64,000 nucleotides of DNA, taken from contig NZ_CP016499.1 of assembly GCF_001713475.1 (NCBI RefSeq), forward strand, positions 310,001 to 374,000, read 5' to 3'. The first letter of the stretch is position 1. Every line of letters starts with the position of its first letter. The notes below the pieces were generated by a model, which saw only the letters and a list, made by a program, of their open reading frames with translations, searched no databases and had not been told where the DNA came from. Made by a program: the position numbers and the translations under genes. The stretch comes from Agrobacterium sp. RAC06. GTDB taxonomy: Bacteria; Pseudomonadota; Alphaproteobacteria; Rhizobiales; Rhizobiaceae. Positions 54,154 through 64,000 of the stretch are shown here, in pieces.

Positions 54154-54182
54154 AGCATAGGTTCAGCTTTCCGAGTTTGACG

Positions 54183-54223
54183 ACCGGGCGGGCTTCCACG
54201 AAGCTCGCCCGGTTCTCGTTTCG
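54183..54223 (+). terminator. Terminator after aroG
   Basis: ACCGGGCGGGCTT (54183-54195), loop CCACG, AAGCTCGCCCGGT (54201-54213): a 13-base-pair stem with one G-T pair, followed by TCTCGTTTC. It lies just before the ribosome-binding site of the next gene, so the two genes are probably separate units or connected by read-through. Confidence 0.65.
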
Positions 54224-54235
54224 GAGGTGGATATC

Positions 54236-54631
54236 ATGCAAGACAAGACGGGGCGCTGCCTGTGCGGCGCAGTGACCATTGCGGTTCGCGGAAAACTTGG
54301 TCCGGTGAGCTATTGTCACTGCTCGCAGTGCCGGAGACAGACCGGGCTCTACTACGCGACGACCGATGCCCTGATCACAGACGTCGAGATCACGGGGCGC
54401 GATAGCATAGGGACCTTTCGTGCAAGCGCCGACGCGGAGCGGGCCTTCTGCCGCCAGTGTGGCTCGGCACTCTACTGGAAGGGTGATGGAGAGGGCAGGA
54501 TTTCGCTCCTGGCCGGCCTTTTCCCGAACCCGACGGAGTTCGAAGGCGGCTACCACATCTTCTGCGCCGACAAGGGCGACTTCTACGAGATCAATGACGG
54601 ACTGCCGCAATATGCTGCGAGCCGCGACTGA
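54236..54631 (+). CDS. GFA/CENP-V family zinc-binding protein
   Basis: 131 residues. The zinc-binding cysteines of the Gfa-like fold are all present: CLCGAV, YCHCSQCRRQTG and FCRQCGSAL. Named after glutathione-dependent formaldehyde-activating enzyme, but most members have no proven reaction. A very good ribosome-binding site (GGAGGTGG) precedes the ATG at 54236. Confidence 0.88.
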   Translation: MQDKTGRCLCGAVTIAVRGKLGPVSYCHCSQCRRQTGLYYATTDALITDVEITGRDSIGTFRASADAERAFCRQCGSALYWKGDGEGRISLLAGLFPNPTEFEGGYHIFCADKGDFYEINDGLPQYAASRD

Positions 54632-54637
54632 GCGTCG

Positions 54638-55534
54638 TCAGGCTGCGGCGGAGTCGGCGTCTGCTGTCTCGATCCCGAGTTCCGCCAGGGCCTTGTGGTA
54701 GGAGAGATCGACGGCGGCGAATTTAGCAGACTGCCAGCCGAAATAATCCTCGACGAAGCGGCTGCTGAGCATCAGATCACCCCGGCGTCGCGGCTGTTCC
54801 CAATGCAGCAGGTTCTCGGTCTCGGCCTTTTTGAACATGCGTTTCAGGTTGGTGGTCGAAACCTGATAGGTCTCGCTGAGATCCGTGAGGCTGACCGGGC
54901 CACAGGAATGGGCCTCGGCCGTGCGGTTCACGTCGTCCAGGCGAGAGATCAGATCGTGCAGTATGATGCCGCCGAGATCAGACCACAGGAAATGGCCGAT
55001 CGTATCCGGCGGATCGCGCCAAATCGGATCGCCCACCATAAGCTCAGCGCCGATCGGCTGGGCGATCAGGAAAATCCGCTCTTCCGCATGCGATGTCATT
55101 TCCCGGTTTCCGCCATCGAGGCGGTCTAGGCAGGCGAGGTGCCCGTTGAACCAGCTTCTCAGGCCATTCAGGCTGAGTTCCGTCGGTTCGAGGACGCGCA
55201 CGCGCTTGTCGGGCACTTCGGGAACATCCCGCAAGAACTTGTAGGCGACCAGCTCGGCGAGGTAGCCAGTTGCCGTGTTGCGGCTGGCTGCGCCAAGGCG
55301 CATGACCGTTTCGACGAAGCGGGTGGCTGTCAGACCCGACAGCGGATCATCAGGCGTGCGCCGCAGTGCCAGCGCAAAGACCGACTGCGTCATCAGCCAC
55401 TTGCGATGCGATGCCTTGAGACGCGACATGCGCGGTGTGCGCATGTGGATCGCAATCAGGTGCTGGGCAATCTGTTTTTCGATGGCCGGGTAAAGCTGAT
55501 GTGCAAATATTTCGGCGCGCGTCAAAAACGGCAT
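54638..55534 (-). CDS. Putative winged-HTH transcriptional regulator
   Basis: 298 residues. The N-terminal 230 residues are helical and without a name I can give, and seem to include a first HTH-like region (LGAASRNTATGYLAELVAYKFL, about 80-101). A C-terminal winged HTH is suggested by VSLTDLSETYQVSTTNLKRMFKKAETENLLHWE followed by a strand pair. The tail is acidic and Ala-rich. Two HTH units in one chain would allow binding of long or bipartite sites. It converges on the GFA gene with six bases between. Confidence 0.7.
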   Translation of the reverse strand: MPFLTRAEIFAHQLYPAIEKQIAQHLIAIHMRTPRMSRLKASHRKWLMTQSVFALALRRTPDDPLSGLTATRFVETVMRLGAASRNTATGYLAELVAYKFLRDVPEVPDKRVRVLEPTELSLNGLRSWFNGHLACLDRLDGGNREMTSHAEERIFLIAQPIGAELMVGDPIWRDPPDTIGHFLWSDLGGIILHDLISRLDDVNRTAEAHSCGPVSLTDLSETYQVSTTNLKRMFKKAETENLLHWEQPRRRGDLMLSSRFVEDYFGWQSAKFAAVDLSYHKALAELGIETADADSAAA

Positions 55535-55737
55535 GGCAATGGCTCGTCTCTAAACTATGAGTGCCAACAAAGGGTCCGGCTAAACACGCAATCCGGACAC
55601 GACAGCATTCGCAATACTGTCAAGAACTCTGATTTGTCGAACAAAAAAAGTCTATGGCCGAAATCGGGGGGCTCTGCAATAGCAGTTCCCCGTCAAACTC
55701 TCTTTATGGATAATTGTGATCGCAAGTAACGGCCCGC

Positions 55738-57699
55738 TTAGCTGCTGGGCTGAAGTCTACCCGACTGTTCCGGGAAGAAACGATCCATACCGTAGCCTTC
55801 GCCGAACATCACGTCATGCTGAAGCAGGCGATAGTCGCGGATTAGCGGATCGATCCGGCCCGAAAGGGCCCAATCGGCCTGGGCCTTGTTGTTACGGCCA
55901 ATCAGCTGATGGCGGTCGATGACGGCGTAACGTTCGGCCACACGACCGAGCATGCCGGTGTAATAGGGATGGCGGTAACCTGCCATACGCACGATGTAAT
56001 AGGGCAGCTGCGACGGGCTCACGGAGCCGATATCCTTCTGGACGCCACGCTTCGACGACCAGACGACCAGCGGCGTCTCATGCTCGCGCTTCATCGTCTC
56101 GACCGACGCCTTGCGGGTCGCCACCACATTCGCCATGTAGCCGCTTTCTGTATAGACCTCGTTCAGCGGCGGCAGATGGTCGCCGAACAGCACAATGATC
56201 GTTTCGCGGCGCCGCTTCTTGGCCCAGTCCATCAGATCCTTGAGGCTCTGGTCGGCTTCCTTCACACCCTGCGTGTAGGTCTCCAGTGCGCTCACGTTGT
56301 GCTCGGACAGGGTGGGTGCGTCCACGCCGATCGTATTCTTTGCATAGCGGTTGCGCTCGTAAGGGCCGTGGCCCTGCAGCGTGACGGCAAAGAAGAAGAA
56401 GGGCTCGTCCGTGTTGTCGGCCTCCTTGATGATGTAGCTTGTCAGCGCGTCGTCGGACGCAAAGATGCCCCGCTTGTCCATGGCCGGCATCGTTTCTTCC
56501 GAATGGAACTGGCGGAAGCCGAGCGACTGGTAGACGTTGTTGCGGTTCCAGAACCAGCCCTGGAAGGGGTGGAAGGCCTTCGTCACATAGCCCTTGGATT
56601 CAAAGAAGGTCGCAAGCGAGGGGACCGGGCGGCGGATATACTGCTGATAGGGGATGCTGCCATAGGGCAGGAAGGCGTTCGAGAAACCGGTCAAGGCCTC
56701 GAATTCGACGTTGGCGGTCATGCCGCCGAATTCCGGCGAGAAGACGTGGCCGGATTGGCTCGCCCGGATGGTCGGCATCGGATCCGCCGAATAGCGGATG
56801 CTGCTCATGCGGGTCGGATCCCAGAGGGATTCGCTCATCACGACGATGACATCGGCCTGACGGCCGGAGAAGAAGGAGGCCGGCAGCAGATCGGTCTGCA
56901 TGTCGGTGATTGCGACCTTGCTGTAGCCGTCGGGTGCTGCGACGTTGGCCATCGGTACGTTGAAGGCGAATGCAAGCAGGAAGCCGTTGTGGCGATAGTT
57001 TTCTTTCTGGTCCCACATCATCGGCACGATGTTCAGCCGATCACGCAATGCCGAGAAGGTCATTGGATCCATCAGCGACGCGAAGCCGGCGAGCAGCGGA
57101 ATGGCAAGAGCAGCCCGAACTCCGCGGCCTGTCAGGTTGAGGCGTGGGAAGACCTTCCGGCTCCTCCAGATCAGCGCGACAAAGGCCGCAACGGCAACAA
57201 GGCCGCCAATTGCGAGTGCGACTGCCTTCATCGGTTCTGCGGCGACCATAGCTGGCAGGAGCTGCAGGATCTGGCGACCAAAGAGAAGGTCGCTGGGAAA
57301 GAGCGGATCCGACAGGAATAGCTGTTTCTGGCCGGAGAAAAAGGCCGGCAGAAGTGCCAGCGGGGCGACGAGAAGTGTCGACTGATAAGCCTTGCCAATG
57401 ATTGCATCTGCAAAGGCGAGTATCAGGAATACGATGCTGACCGCCACCAGACCCGGACGGCTCGACGCCGTCATGTAGTCAACCACATCGACCATGGTGC
57501 CGCGCGCCAGGATCTCGCTCAGCAAGACAATGGCGACGGCGATCAGTGCGGTGTTGATCAGCTGGATTGCGAGCTGGACGATTGCGGAGCTGCCGTATTC
57601 GCGTTCGCGCACCGCGCCAAAGGCGCTGACAATTGTTGCGACTCGCGATTTCGGGCTCGTTTGGACCACGTCTAACTCCAGATCATGGGAGGGTGTCAT
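55738..57699 (-). CDS. LTA-synthase-like phosphoglycerol transferase/sulfatase
   Basis: 653 residues. Membrane segments near 42-65, 85-110, 115-130, 165-185 and 200-218 lead to a periplasmic alkaline-phosphatase-like domain (about 280-600) with the nucleophile region IVVMSESLWDPT (Ser/Thr), GGMTANVEFEALTGF, and the metal motif ETIIVLFGDHLPPL. This is the layout of LtaS/OpgB. In rhizobia the most likely role is adding phosphoglycerol to cyclic beta-glucan, as CgmB does in Sinorhizobium, but this is inference. ATG 57699 has a weak ribosome-binding site. Confidence 0.85.
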   Translation of the reverse strand: MTPSHDLELDVVQTSPKSRVATIVSAFGAVREREYGSSAIVQLAIQLINTALIAVAIVLLSEILARGTMVDVVDYMTASSRPGLVAVSIVFLILAFADAIIGKAYQSTLLVAPLALLPAFFSGQKQLFLSDPLFPSDLLFGRQILQLLPAMVAAEPMKAVALAIGGLVAVAAFVALIWRSRKVFPRLNLTGRGVRAALAIPLLAGFASLMDPMTFSALRDRLNIVPMMWDQKENYRHNGFLLAFAFNVPMANVAAPDGYSKVAITDMQTDLLPASFFSGRQADVIVVMSESLWDPTRMSSIRYSADPMPTIRASQSGHVFSPEFGGMTANVEFEALTGFSNAFLPYGSIPYQQYIRRPVPSLATFFESKGYVTKAFHPFQGWFWNRNNVYQSLGFRQFHSEETMPAMDKRGIFASDDALTSYIIKEADNTDEPFFFFAVTLQGHGPYERNRYAKNTIGVDAPTLSEHNVSALETYTQGVKEADQSLKDLMDWAKKRRRETIIVLFGDHLPPLNEVYTESGYMANVVATRKASVETMKREHETPLVVWSSKRGVQKDIGSVSPSQLPYYIVRMAGYRHPYYTGMLGRVAERYAVIDRHQLIGRNNKAQADWALSGRIDPLIRDYRLLQHDVMFGEGYGMDRFFPEQSGRLQPSS

Positions 57700-57869
57700 C
57701 AAAGGTTCGCATAGGTGTCACATAAGCGTCATGAATGCTACATGAACCACGACATATGAGCTTAAGTTCCCGGTGTTTTCCGCGGTTTGGTTAGTGTCGG
57801 GCTCGCCTGCAGTCCGCCTTCGAAAGAAGCGACATTGCGATCCGTGCGACGAGCCGCTAAATCGGTGTC

Positions 57870-59549
57870 ATGAGCGAAACAAAGAAGATCTCCGACGTCC
57901 TGCGCATTGCGGTGGCACAGTTCAATCCTGTTGTCGGCGATGTCGTCGGCAATCTTGCCAAGGCGCGTGCGGCTCGTGCGGACGCTGCCGGGCAGGGGGC
58001 TGACCTCGTCTTGCTGACGGAGCTCTTCATTTCCGGCTATCCGCCCGAAGATCTCGTCCTGAAACCGTCCTTCCTGAAAGCCTGCCTGCAGGCTGTAGAA
58101 GCGCTCGCGGCTGATACCGCCGATGGCGGACCGGGCGTCATTGTCGGCTTTCCGCGTCAGGGTGAGAAGGGACGGCACAACTCCGTCGCTATCCTCGATG
58201 GCGGCAAGATCCTCGCCTTCCGCGACAAGATCGATCTTCCGAACTATGGCGAATTCGACGAGAAGCGGGTGTTTACCGAAGGCGAGATGCCGGGACCGGT
58301 CAATTTCCGCGGTGTGCGGATCGGCGTGCCGATCTGCGAAGAGATCTGGAACGATCTCGGCGTCTGCGAGACGCTGGCCGAGACGGGCGCCGAAATCCTG
58401 CTCGTGCCAAACGGCTCGCCCTATTATCGCGGCAAGGTCGATATCCGCCATCAGGTGGCGCTCCGCCAGGTGATCGAAACCGGCCTGCCGCTGATCTTCG
58501 CCAACCAACTCGGTGGTCAGGACGAACTGGTCTTCGACGGTGCGAGCTTCGCCTTCAACGGTGACAAGTCGCTGGCCTTCCAGATGAGCCAGTTCGAGGA
58601 GACGCTGTCGGTCACCACCTGGAAGCGGACCGCGGATGGCTGGCGTTGCGATCAGGGGCCGATGTCGCGCATTCCGGAAAAGGAAGAGGCGGATTACCGT
58701 GCCTGCGTTCTCGGCTTCCGTGACTATGTGAATAAGAACGGCTTCAAGAGCGTCGTGCTCGGGCTTTCGGGTGGCATCGATTCCGCCATCTGTGCGGCGA
58801 TCGCCGTGGATGCGCTCGGCGAGGAGCGGGTGCGCACGATCATGCTGCCTTACCGCTACACGTCGCAGGAGAGCTTCTCCGATGCCGAGGCCTGCGCCAA
58901 GGCGCTGGGCTGCCACTATGACATCGTGCCGATCCAGGAACCGGTCGAAGGTTTCCTCTCGTCGCTTTCCGACATGTTCGAGGGGACCGAGAGCGGCATT
59001 ACCGAAGAGAACCTGCAGAGCCGGACGCGCGGCACGATCCTGATGGCGATCTCCAACAAGTTCGGCTCGATGGTGGTGACGACCGGCAACAAGTCCGAGA
59101 TGTCGGTGGGTTATGCCACGCTCTACGGCGACATGAATGGCGGCTTCAATCCGATCAAGGACCTCTACAAGATGCAGGTCTATGCGCTCTCGGCCTGGCG
59201 CAACGAAAACGTGCCGCCCGGTGCGCTTGGTCCGTCCGGCGAGGTGATCCCTGAGAATATCCTGTCGAAGGCGCCGTCTGCGGAACTTCGCCCGAACCAG
59301 ACCGACCAGGACTCCCTGCCGCCCTATCCGGTGCTTGACGACATTCTCGAATGCCTCGTCGAAAAAGAGATGGGTGTCGACGAGATCGTCGCGCGCGGCC
59401 ATGACATTGCGACCGTTCACCGGGTCGAGCATCTGCTCTATCTCGCCGAATACAAGCGTCGCCAGTCGGCACCGGGCGTGAAGATCACCAAGAAGAACTT
59501 CGGACGTGATCGCCGCTATCCGATCACGAACCGGTTCCGGGATCGCTGA
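57870..59549 (+). CDS. nadE: Glutamine-dependent NAD+ synthetase
   Basis: 559 residues. The N-terminal nitrilase-like amidotransferase domain has its catalytic Glu (LTELFISGYPPEDL), Lys (RDKIDLPNYGEFDE) and Cys (IGVPICEEIW). The C-terminal synthetase domain has the PP-loop VVLGLSGGIDSAICAAIA. It makes NAD from deamido-NAD with ammonia taken from glutamine. Two short genes follow on the same strand with two-base and 19-base gaps. Confidence 0.95.
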   Translation: MSETKKISDVLRIAVAQFNPVVGDVVGNLAKARAARADAAGQGADLVLLTELFISGYPPEDLVLKPSFLKACLQAVEALAADTADGGPGVIVGFPRQGEKGRHNSVAILDGGKILAFRDKIDLPNYGEFDEKRVFTEGEMPGPVNFRGVRIGVPICEEIWNDLGVCETLAETGAEILLVPNGSPYYRGKVDIRHQVALRQVIETGLPLIFANQLGGQDELVFDGASFAFNGDKSLAFQMSQFEETLSVTTWKRTADGWRCDQGPMSRIPEKEEADYRACVLGFRDYVNKNGFKSVVLGLSGGIDSAICAAIAVDALGEERVRTIMLPYRYTSQESFSDAEACAKALGCHYDIVPIQEPVEGFLSSLSDMFEGTESGITEENLQSRTRGTILMAISNKFGSMVVTTGNKSEMSVGYATLYGDMNGGFNPIKDLYKMQVYALSAWRNENVPPGALGPSGEVIPENILSKAPSAELRPNQTDQDSLPPYPVLDDILECLVEKEMGVDEIVARGHDIATVHRVEHLLYLAEYKRRQSAPGVKITKKNFGRDRRYPITNRFRDR

Positions 59550-59551
59550 GC

Positions 59552-59887
59552 GTGTCGATAGAGGATATCGATGCCTTGGCTGCTTTGCCTGATTTCACGG
59601 CGGAGGAGCGCAGCTATATCTTTGCTGTCGGAGCGCATGACAATCAGGATAGCGGGCTGTACCGGACGCTCTCGGGCGCCGCCTATTTCCTGCCCTCGAT
59701 CGCGATTGGCTGCTACGGCCTGTGGGACGGGAGCTACAAGATGCTCGGCATCGGGTTCCTCACGCTGAACGTCAGCCTGATCTGGGGTTTCTACACCGAA
59801 TGGCGCAGTGCTCATGTTGAGCAGACGGGCCGGGCGATCTTCGCCAAACTGCGCCAGGCGATGGAAAATCGCTCGACCGCAGACTGA
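59552..59887 (+). CDS. Small membrane protein downstream of nadE
   Basis: 111 residues with two membrane helices (about 42-58 and 65-82; AAYFLPSIAIGCYGLW and MLGIGFLTLNVSLIWG). The N-terminal 30 residues are acidic, and the C-terminal helix is charged. I do not recognise a family. It starts at GTG two bases past the nadE stop, so it is probably translated by coupling. Confidence 0.7.
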   Translation: MSIEDIDALAALPDFTAEERSYIFAVGAHDNQDSGLYRTLSGAAYFLPSIAIGCYGLWDGSYKMLGIGFLTLNVSLIWGFYTEWRSAHVEQTGRAIFAKLRQAMENRSTAD

Positions 59888-59906
59888 TTTTTCCAAGGAG
59901 ACCATG

Positions 59907-60743
59907 ATGCGCAGTTCGGTCGAGATCTACGATATGACGACCCGTGAATGCGAGGTCGTCTGGCAGACGGATGACCTCGTCGAGGCGCCCAACTGGTCGC
60001 GCGATGGCGAGTTTCTCGTCATCAACGGCGATGGTCTTCTTTATGCGTTGCCGCTCGACGAAGACGATCCCGAACCGGAGCTGATCGACACGGGTTTTGC
60101 CGTGCGGCTCAACAACGATCATGGGATCTCGCCCGATGGCGCCTCGATCGCGTTTTCCGATCATACGCTTTTCGGCAAGTCCTGCATCTATCTGCTGGGT
60201 GATGGTGATGACGAGCCGCGCCAAGTCACCGACAAAATGCCGTCCTACTGGCACGGCTGGTCGCCGGACGGTAAGGAGCTTGCCTATTGCGGCGAGCGCA
60301 ACGGCGCCTTCGATATCTATACCATCTCGACCAAGGGCGGGGTCGAGCGGCGGCTGACCAACGGCGAAGGGCACAATGATGGTCCTGATTACTCGCCTGA
60401 TGGTCAGTGGATCTATTTCAACTCCAGCCGTACCGGCACCATGCAGATCTGGCGCATGCGCATCGATGGCAGCGACCTGCAGCAGCTGACCTCAGACGGT
60501 TATGGCGACTGGTTCCCGCATCCTTCGCCGGATGGGAAGAAGATACTCTTCCTCTCCTACGATGCCGATGTCGAAGGTCATCCGCGCGACAAGCAGGTTC
60601 GGCTTCGACTGATGGACGTCGATGGCGGCAATGTCGAAACACTCATCGAGTTTTTCGGCGGTCAGGGTTCGATCAATGTCCCGAACTGGGCGCCGGACGG
60701 ATCAGCTTTCGCCTTTGTCCGCTACTTCCCGGTCGAGGCTTGA
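59907..60743 (+). CDS. TolB-like beta-propeller (PD40 repeat) protein
   Basis: 278 residues without signal peptide. Six PD40 blades can be read as repeated W/SPDG motifs: NWSRDGEFLV, GISPDGASIAF, GWSPDGKELAY, DYSPDGQWIYF, HPSPDGKKILF and NWAPDGSAFAF. Cytosolic TolB-like propellers may bind proteins or sugars; the role is unknown. AAGGAG precedes two ATGs; the one at 59907 has the better spacing, and 59904 would add one Met. Confidence 0.83.
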   Translation: MRSSVEIYDMTTRECEVVWQTDDLVEAPNWSRDGEFLVINGDGLLYALPLDEDDPEPELIDTGFAVRLNNDHGISPDGASIAFSDHTLFGKSCIYLLGDGDDEPRQVTDKMPSYWHGWSPDGKELAYCGERNGAFDIYTISTKGGVERRLTNGEGHNDGPDYSPDGQWIYFNSSRTGTMQIWRMRIDGSDLQQLTSDGYGDWFPHPSPDGKKILFLSYDADVEGHPRDKQVRLRLMDVDGGNVETLIEFFGGQGSINVPNWAPDGSAFAFVRYFPVEA

Positions 60744-60797
60744 GCCTGTCGCATTCCACTCTGTCCTGCGGCTGGTTCTTGCGGTATTGATCCCACG

Positions 60798-62763
<1,966 letters not shown>

Positions 62764-62892
62764 ATCCGGATCCCAGTTGTCGTTTGCAGGGCGGAGGACG
62801 ACCCTAGTGACATCAGGATAGCCGAGTGCCGGCCAAATGAAAATGACGGATGACGTGGCGGAGGCGCGAGCGGCCATCCGCCACGTCTCGCG

Positions 62893-63534
62893 TCAGGCGG
62901 CCTGCGCTGCCGTCAGGGTCATCGGCGCTTCGAGCACGCTGCCGTCGATTGCTGCCACCGCCTTCATTCGATCGAGCAGATCCTGCGACACCTCCCAGGA
63001 GACTGCGACCGCCTGGACCACACCGATCCGCTGAGGTTCACCGATCCGAATGCCCGGGCACCCCATACGTTTGAACATGCGTTCCAGGAAAACATCGGTG
63101 ACGGTAACGATATGGCTGAGACCGGATGCAAGGCCCAGCTCGCCCACCCCGCACATCAATTCGGCCGCCGCGATCGTCACCTGGTTGCTTGCCCGGTCTT
63201 GAGAAATCTCCGGATCGATGCAGAAGCGGCTCGATTCCCAGACTGCTGCGCTGCGGATCTGCGGTCCATCACCGAGGAGGACGGGAAAGGTGTCGTCGAG
63301 CATGTTGGGGCCGAGCGTCGGCAGCAGGCGCAATGACCCGCGCAGTTTTCCCTCGTCGCCATAGGAGAGGACATAGAGAGGATTGGCGCGATCATAGTCG
63401 TCGATTTCCCAGGCGTCGCGCACCTGGACGTCCCAACCCAACAGGTCATGGAAGACCCGCTTTCTCAACCTGTGCATGGCGTCGATATCGGCGGGAAACT
63501 GATTGCGACGGGTGCCGTTGATGATCCTGATCAT
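62893..63534 (-). CDS. Acyl-homoserine-lactone synthase (LuxI family, SinI-like)
   Basis: 213 residues. The family-invariant residues are visible: Arg and Phe in RLRKRVFHDLLGWDV, Trp and Asp in WDVQVRDAWEIDDYD, the Arg in RGSLRLLPT and the Glu/Arg in WESSRFCID. The N-terminus MIRIINGTRR is close to that of Sinorhizobium SinI and unlike CinI, by memory of the families. It makes AHL signals from SAM and an acyl carrier. AAGGAG is six bases before the ATG. A LuxR gene lies upstream on the same strand, and the 121-base gap holds a lux-box-like palindrome. Confidence 0.93.
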   Translation of the reverse strand: MIRIINGTRRNQFPADIDAMHRLRKRVFHDLLGWDVQVRDAWEIDDYDRANPLYVLSYGDEGKLRGSLRLLPTLGPNMLDDTFPVLLGDGPQIRSAAVWESSRFCIDPEISQDRASNQVTIAAAELMCGVGELGLASGLSHIVTVTDVFLERMFKRMGCPGIRIGEPQRIGVVQAVAVSWEVSQDLLDRMKAVAAIDGSVLEAPMTLTAAQAA

Positions 63535-63592
63535 GCTTTGCTCCTTCTTGCAGAACGGAACAGGCAGCATGCGTTTCCCAGGAAAATTCTAA

Positions 63593-63612
63593 AACTGGCG
63601 GTGGCGCCAGCT
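63593..63612. promoter_or_regulatory. Lux-box-like palindrome upstream of the AHL synthase gene
   Basis: CTGGCG (63595-63600), four bases, CGCCAG (63605-63610), with symmetric outer bases to give about 20 bases. It is centred about 68 bases upstream of the synthase ATG, between luxR and luxI, where a LuxR-type activator normally binds. The sequence differs from the TraR box. Confidence 0.55.
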
Positions 63613-63655
63613 TTCGGAAATGCAATCTATGATATCGTGAAGGGATTTCTCCTTG

Positions 63656-64000
63656 TCATGGGGATTCTGGCTCGACGAGCCGCGGGATCAGGCCGCGCCA
63701 GACTGCTTCCGCGACGGCCTGGGCATTGTTGACGACGTCGAGCTTCTGCCGCGCATTGGCCATGAAATGCCGGATGGTTCGTTCGGAGATGCCGAGGATG
63801 ACGGCTGTTTCCCAATAGCTCTTGCCGGCTGCGATCCATGCCAGTGTTTCGCGTTCTCGACGGGTGAGAGGACGGGCGCGGGCCGCTTCCAGCTGTGCAT
63901 CGGTCGATGCTCTGGCGAGGCGCGCGTTCAACAAGGTGCCGAGGCTCAGCATGTCGCGGTCATGGGCGCGGCGCCAGGCCGCCAGGCCCTCCGCAGTGGC
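63656..64000 (-). CDS. LuxR-family quorum-sensing regulator (5' end outside window)
   Basis: Only the last 114 residues are present; the frame stays open to the window edge. They hold a LuxR-type HTH: PLTRRERETLAWIAAGKSYWETAVILGISERTIRHFMANARQKL, with the invariant Glu and the GKS-xxE-A-L-IS pattern. The N-terminal AHL-binding domain would lie beyond 64000. It sits upstream of, and in line with, the AHL synthase gene, as in the SinR/SinI arrangement. The frame continues with no stop upstream of the ATG at 63952, so that ATG is internal. Confidence 0.88.
   Translation of the reverse strand, partial: ATAEGLAAWRRAHDRDMLSLGTLLNARLARASTDAQLEAARARPLTRRERETLAWIAAGKSYWETAVILGISERTIRHFMANARQKLDVVNNAQAVAEAVWRGLIPRLVEPESP

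Noticed and set aside
55909..57321. 470-codon open frame antisense to the LTA-synthase-like gene
   Set aside because: No family similarity, and the sense frame has conserved catalytic motifs and membrane segments.
57762..59432. 556-codon open frame antisense to nadE
   Set aside because: It mirrors the nadE reading frame in high-GC DNA, has no recognisable domain, and nadE is unmistakable on the other strand.

Overview
The window is 64 kb of chromosome-like, high-GC DNA from an alphaproteobacterium, almost certainly a member of the Rhizobiaceae (Rhizobium/Agrobacterium/Sinorhizobium group). The grounds are the gene content and gene order: a rhizobial heme locus hmuTUV facing an IsdG-type oxygenase and hutX, cobS with a DUF1289 gene and a retropepsin gene, Usg, a TPR-type methyltransferase, a DUF2865 protein, class II DAHP synthase and a SinI-like AHL synthase. 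No transposase, integrase, phage gene or CRISPR array is seen. Coding density is close to 95 percent and base composition looks even, so this reads as core genome, not an island.

Layout. 0.1-1.3 kb: a PhzF-like enzyme and tRNA-Lys(CTT). 1.6-5.5 kb: divergent heme uptake (hmuTUV) and intracellular heme handling (oxygenase plus hutX). 5.6-10.9 kb: a large MscS-type channel, a small exported protein, and two paralogous double-receiver regulators, the second carrying a GGDEF domain. 11-12.7 kb: a two-gene ABC exporter. 12.7-16 kb: retropepsin, DUF1289, cobS, then divergent cobT-dgkA. 16-24.7 kb: a membrane histidine kinase, nuclease, uracil-DNA glycosylase-like protein, Lrp/AsnC regulator, alkylation-repair protein with a beta-hydroxyacid dehydrogenase, an unidentified membrane protein, methyltransferase, DUF2270 protein and Usg. 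24.9-27.4 kb: a polar amino acid ABC importer lacking its ATPase. 27.8-30.1 kb: a repeat-rich OmpA-family protein. 30.1-37.3 kb: mobBA, two exporters, a chemoreceptor and moaA. 37.4-41 kb: DUF971, MarR regulator and divergent hydrolase, a flavin-binding protein and a diguanylate cyclase. 41.2-45.3 kb: class I and class II fumarases around a GGDEF-like protein. 45.7-51.4 kb: L,D-transpeptidase, gph, rpiA, DUF2059, gor and a probable 42-residue membrane peptide. 51.7-57.7 kb: hydrolase, aroG, GFA protein, an HTH regulator and an LTA-synthase-like phosphoglycerol transferase. 57.9-64 kb: nadE operon, cobalamin riboswitch with bluB, DUF2865, and an AHL synthase downstream of a LuxR gene that runs off the window.

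How the genes work together. Cobalamin lower-ligand chemistry is covered at two sites: BluB makes 5,6-dimethylbenzimidazole under a B12 riboswitch, CobT activates it and CobS joins it to the corrin ring. Molybdenum cofactor synthesis is also split (moaA; mobBA). Three proteins of GGDEF type and a histidine kinase of the DivJ/PleC/PdhS type point to cyclic-di-GMP and cell-cycle signalling. Both GGEEF-bearing cyclases lack the RxxD inhibitory site, and the third GGDEF-like domain is catalytically dead.

The least explained items are the 521-residue membrane protein at 21.1-22.7 kb, whose ribosome-binding site lies in a hairpin; the double-receiver pair at 8.7-10.9 kb; the GGDEF-like gene between the two fumarases; and the Ala/Glu/Gln repeat in the OmpA-family protein. 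I did not find anything I could defend as a wholly new multi-gene system.
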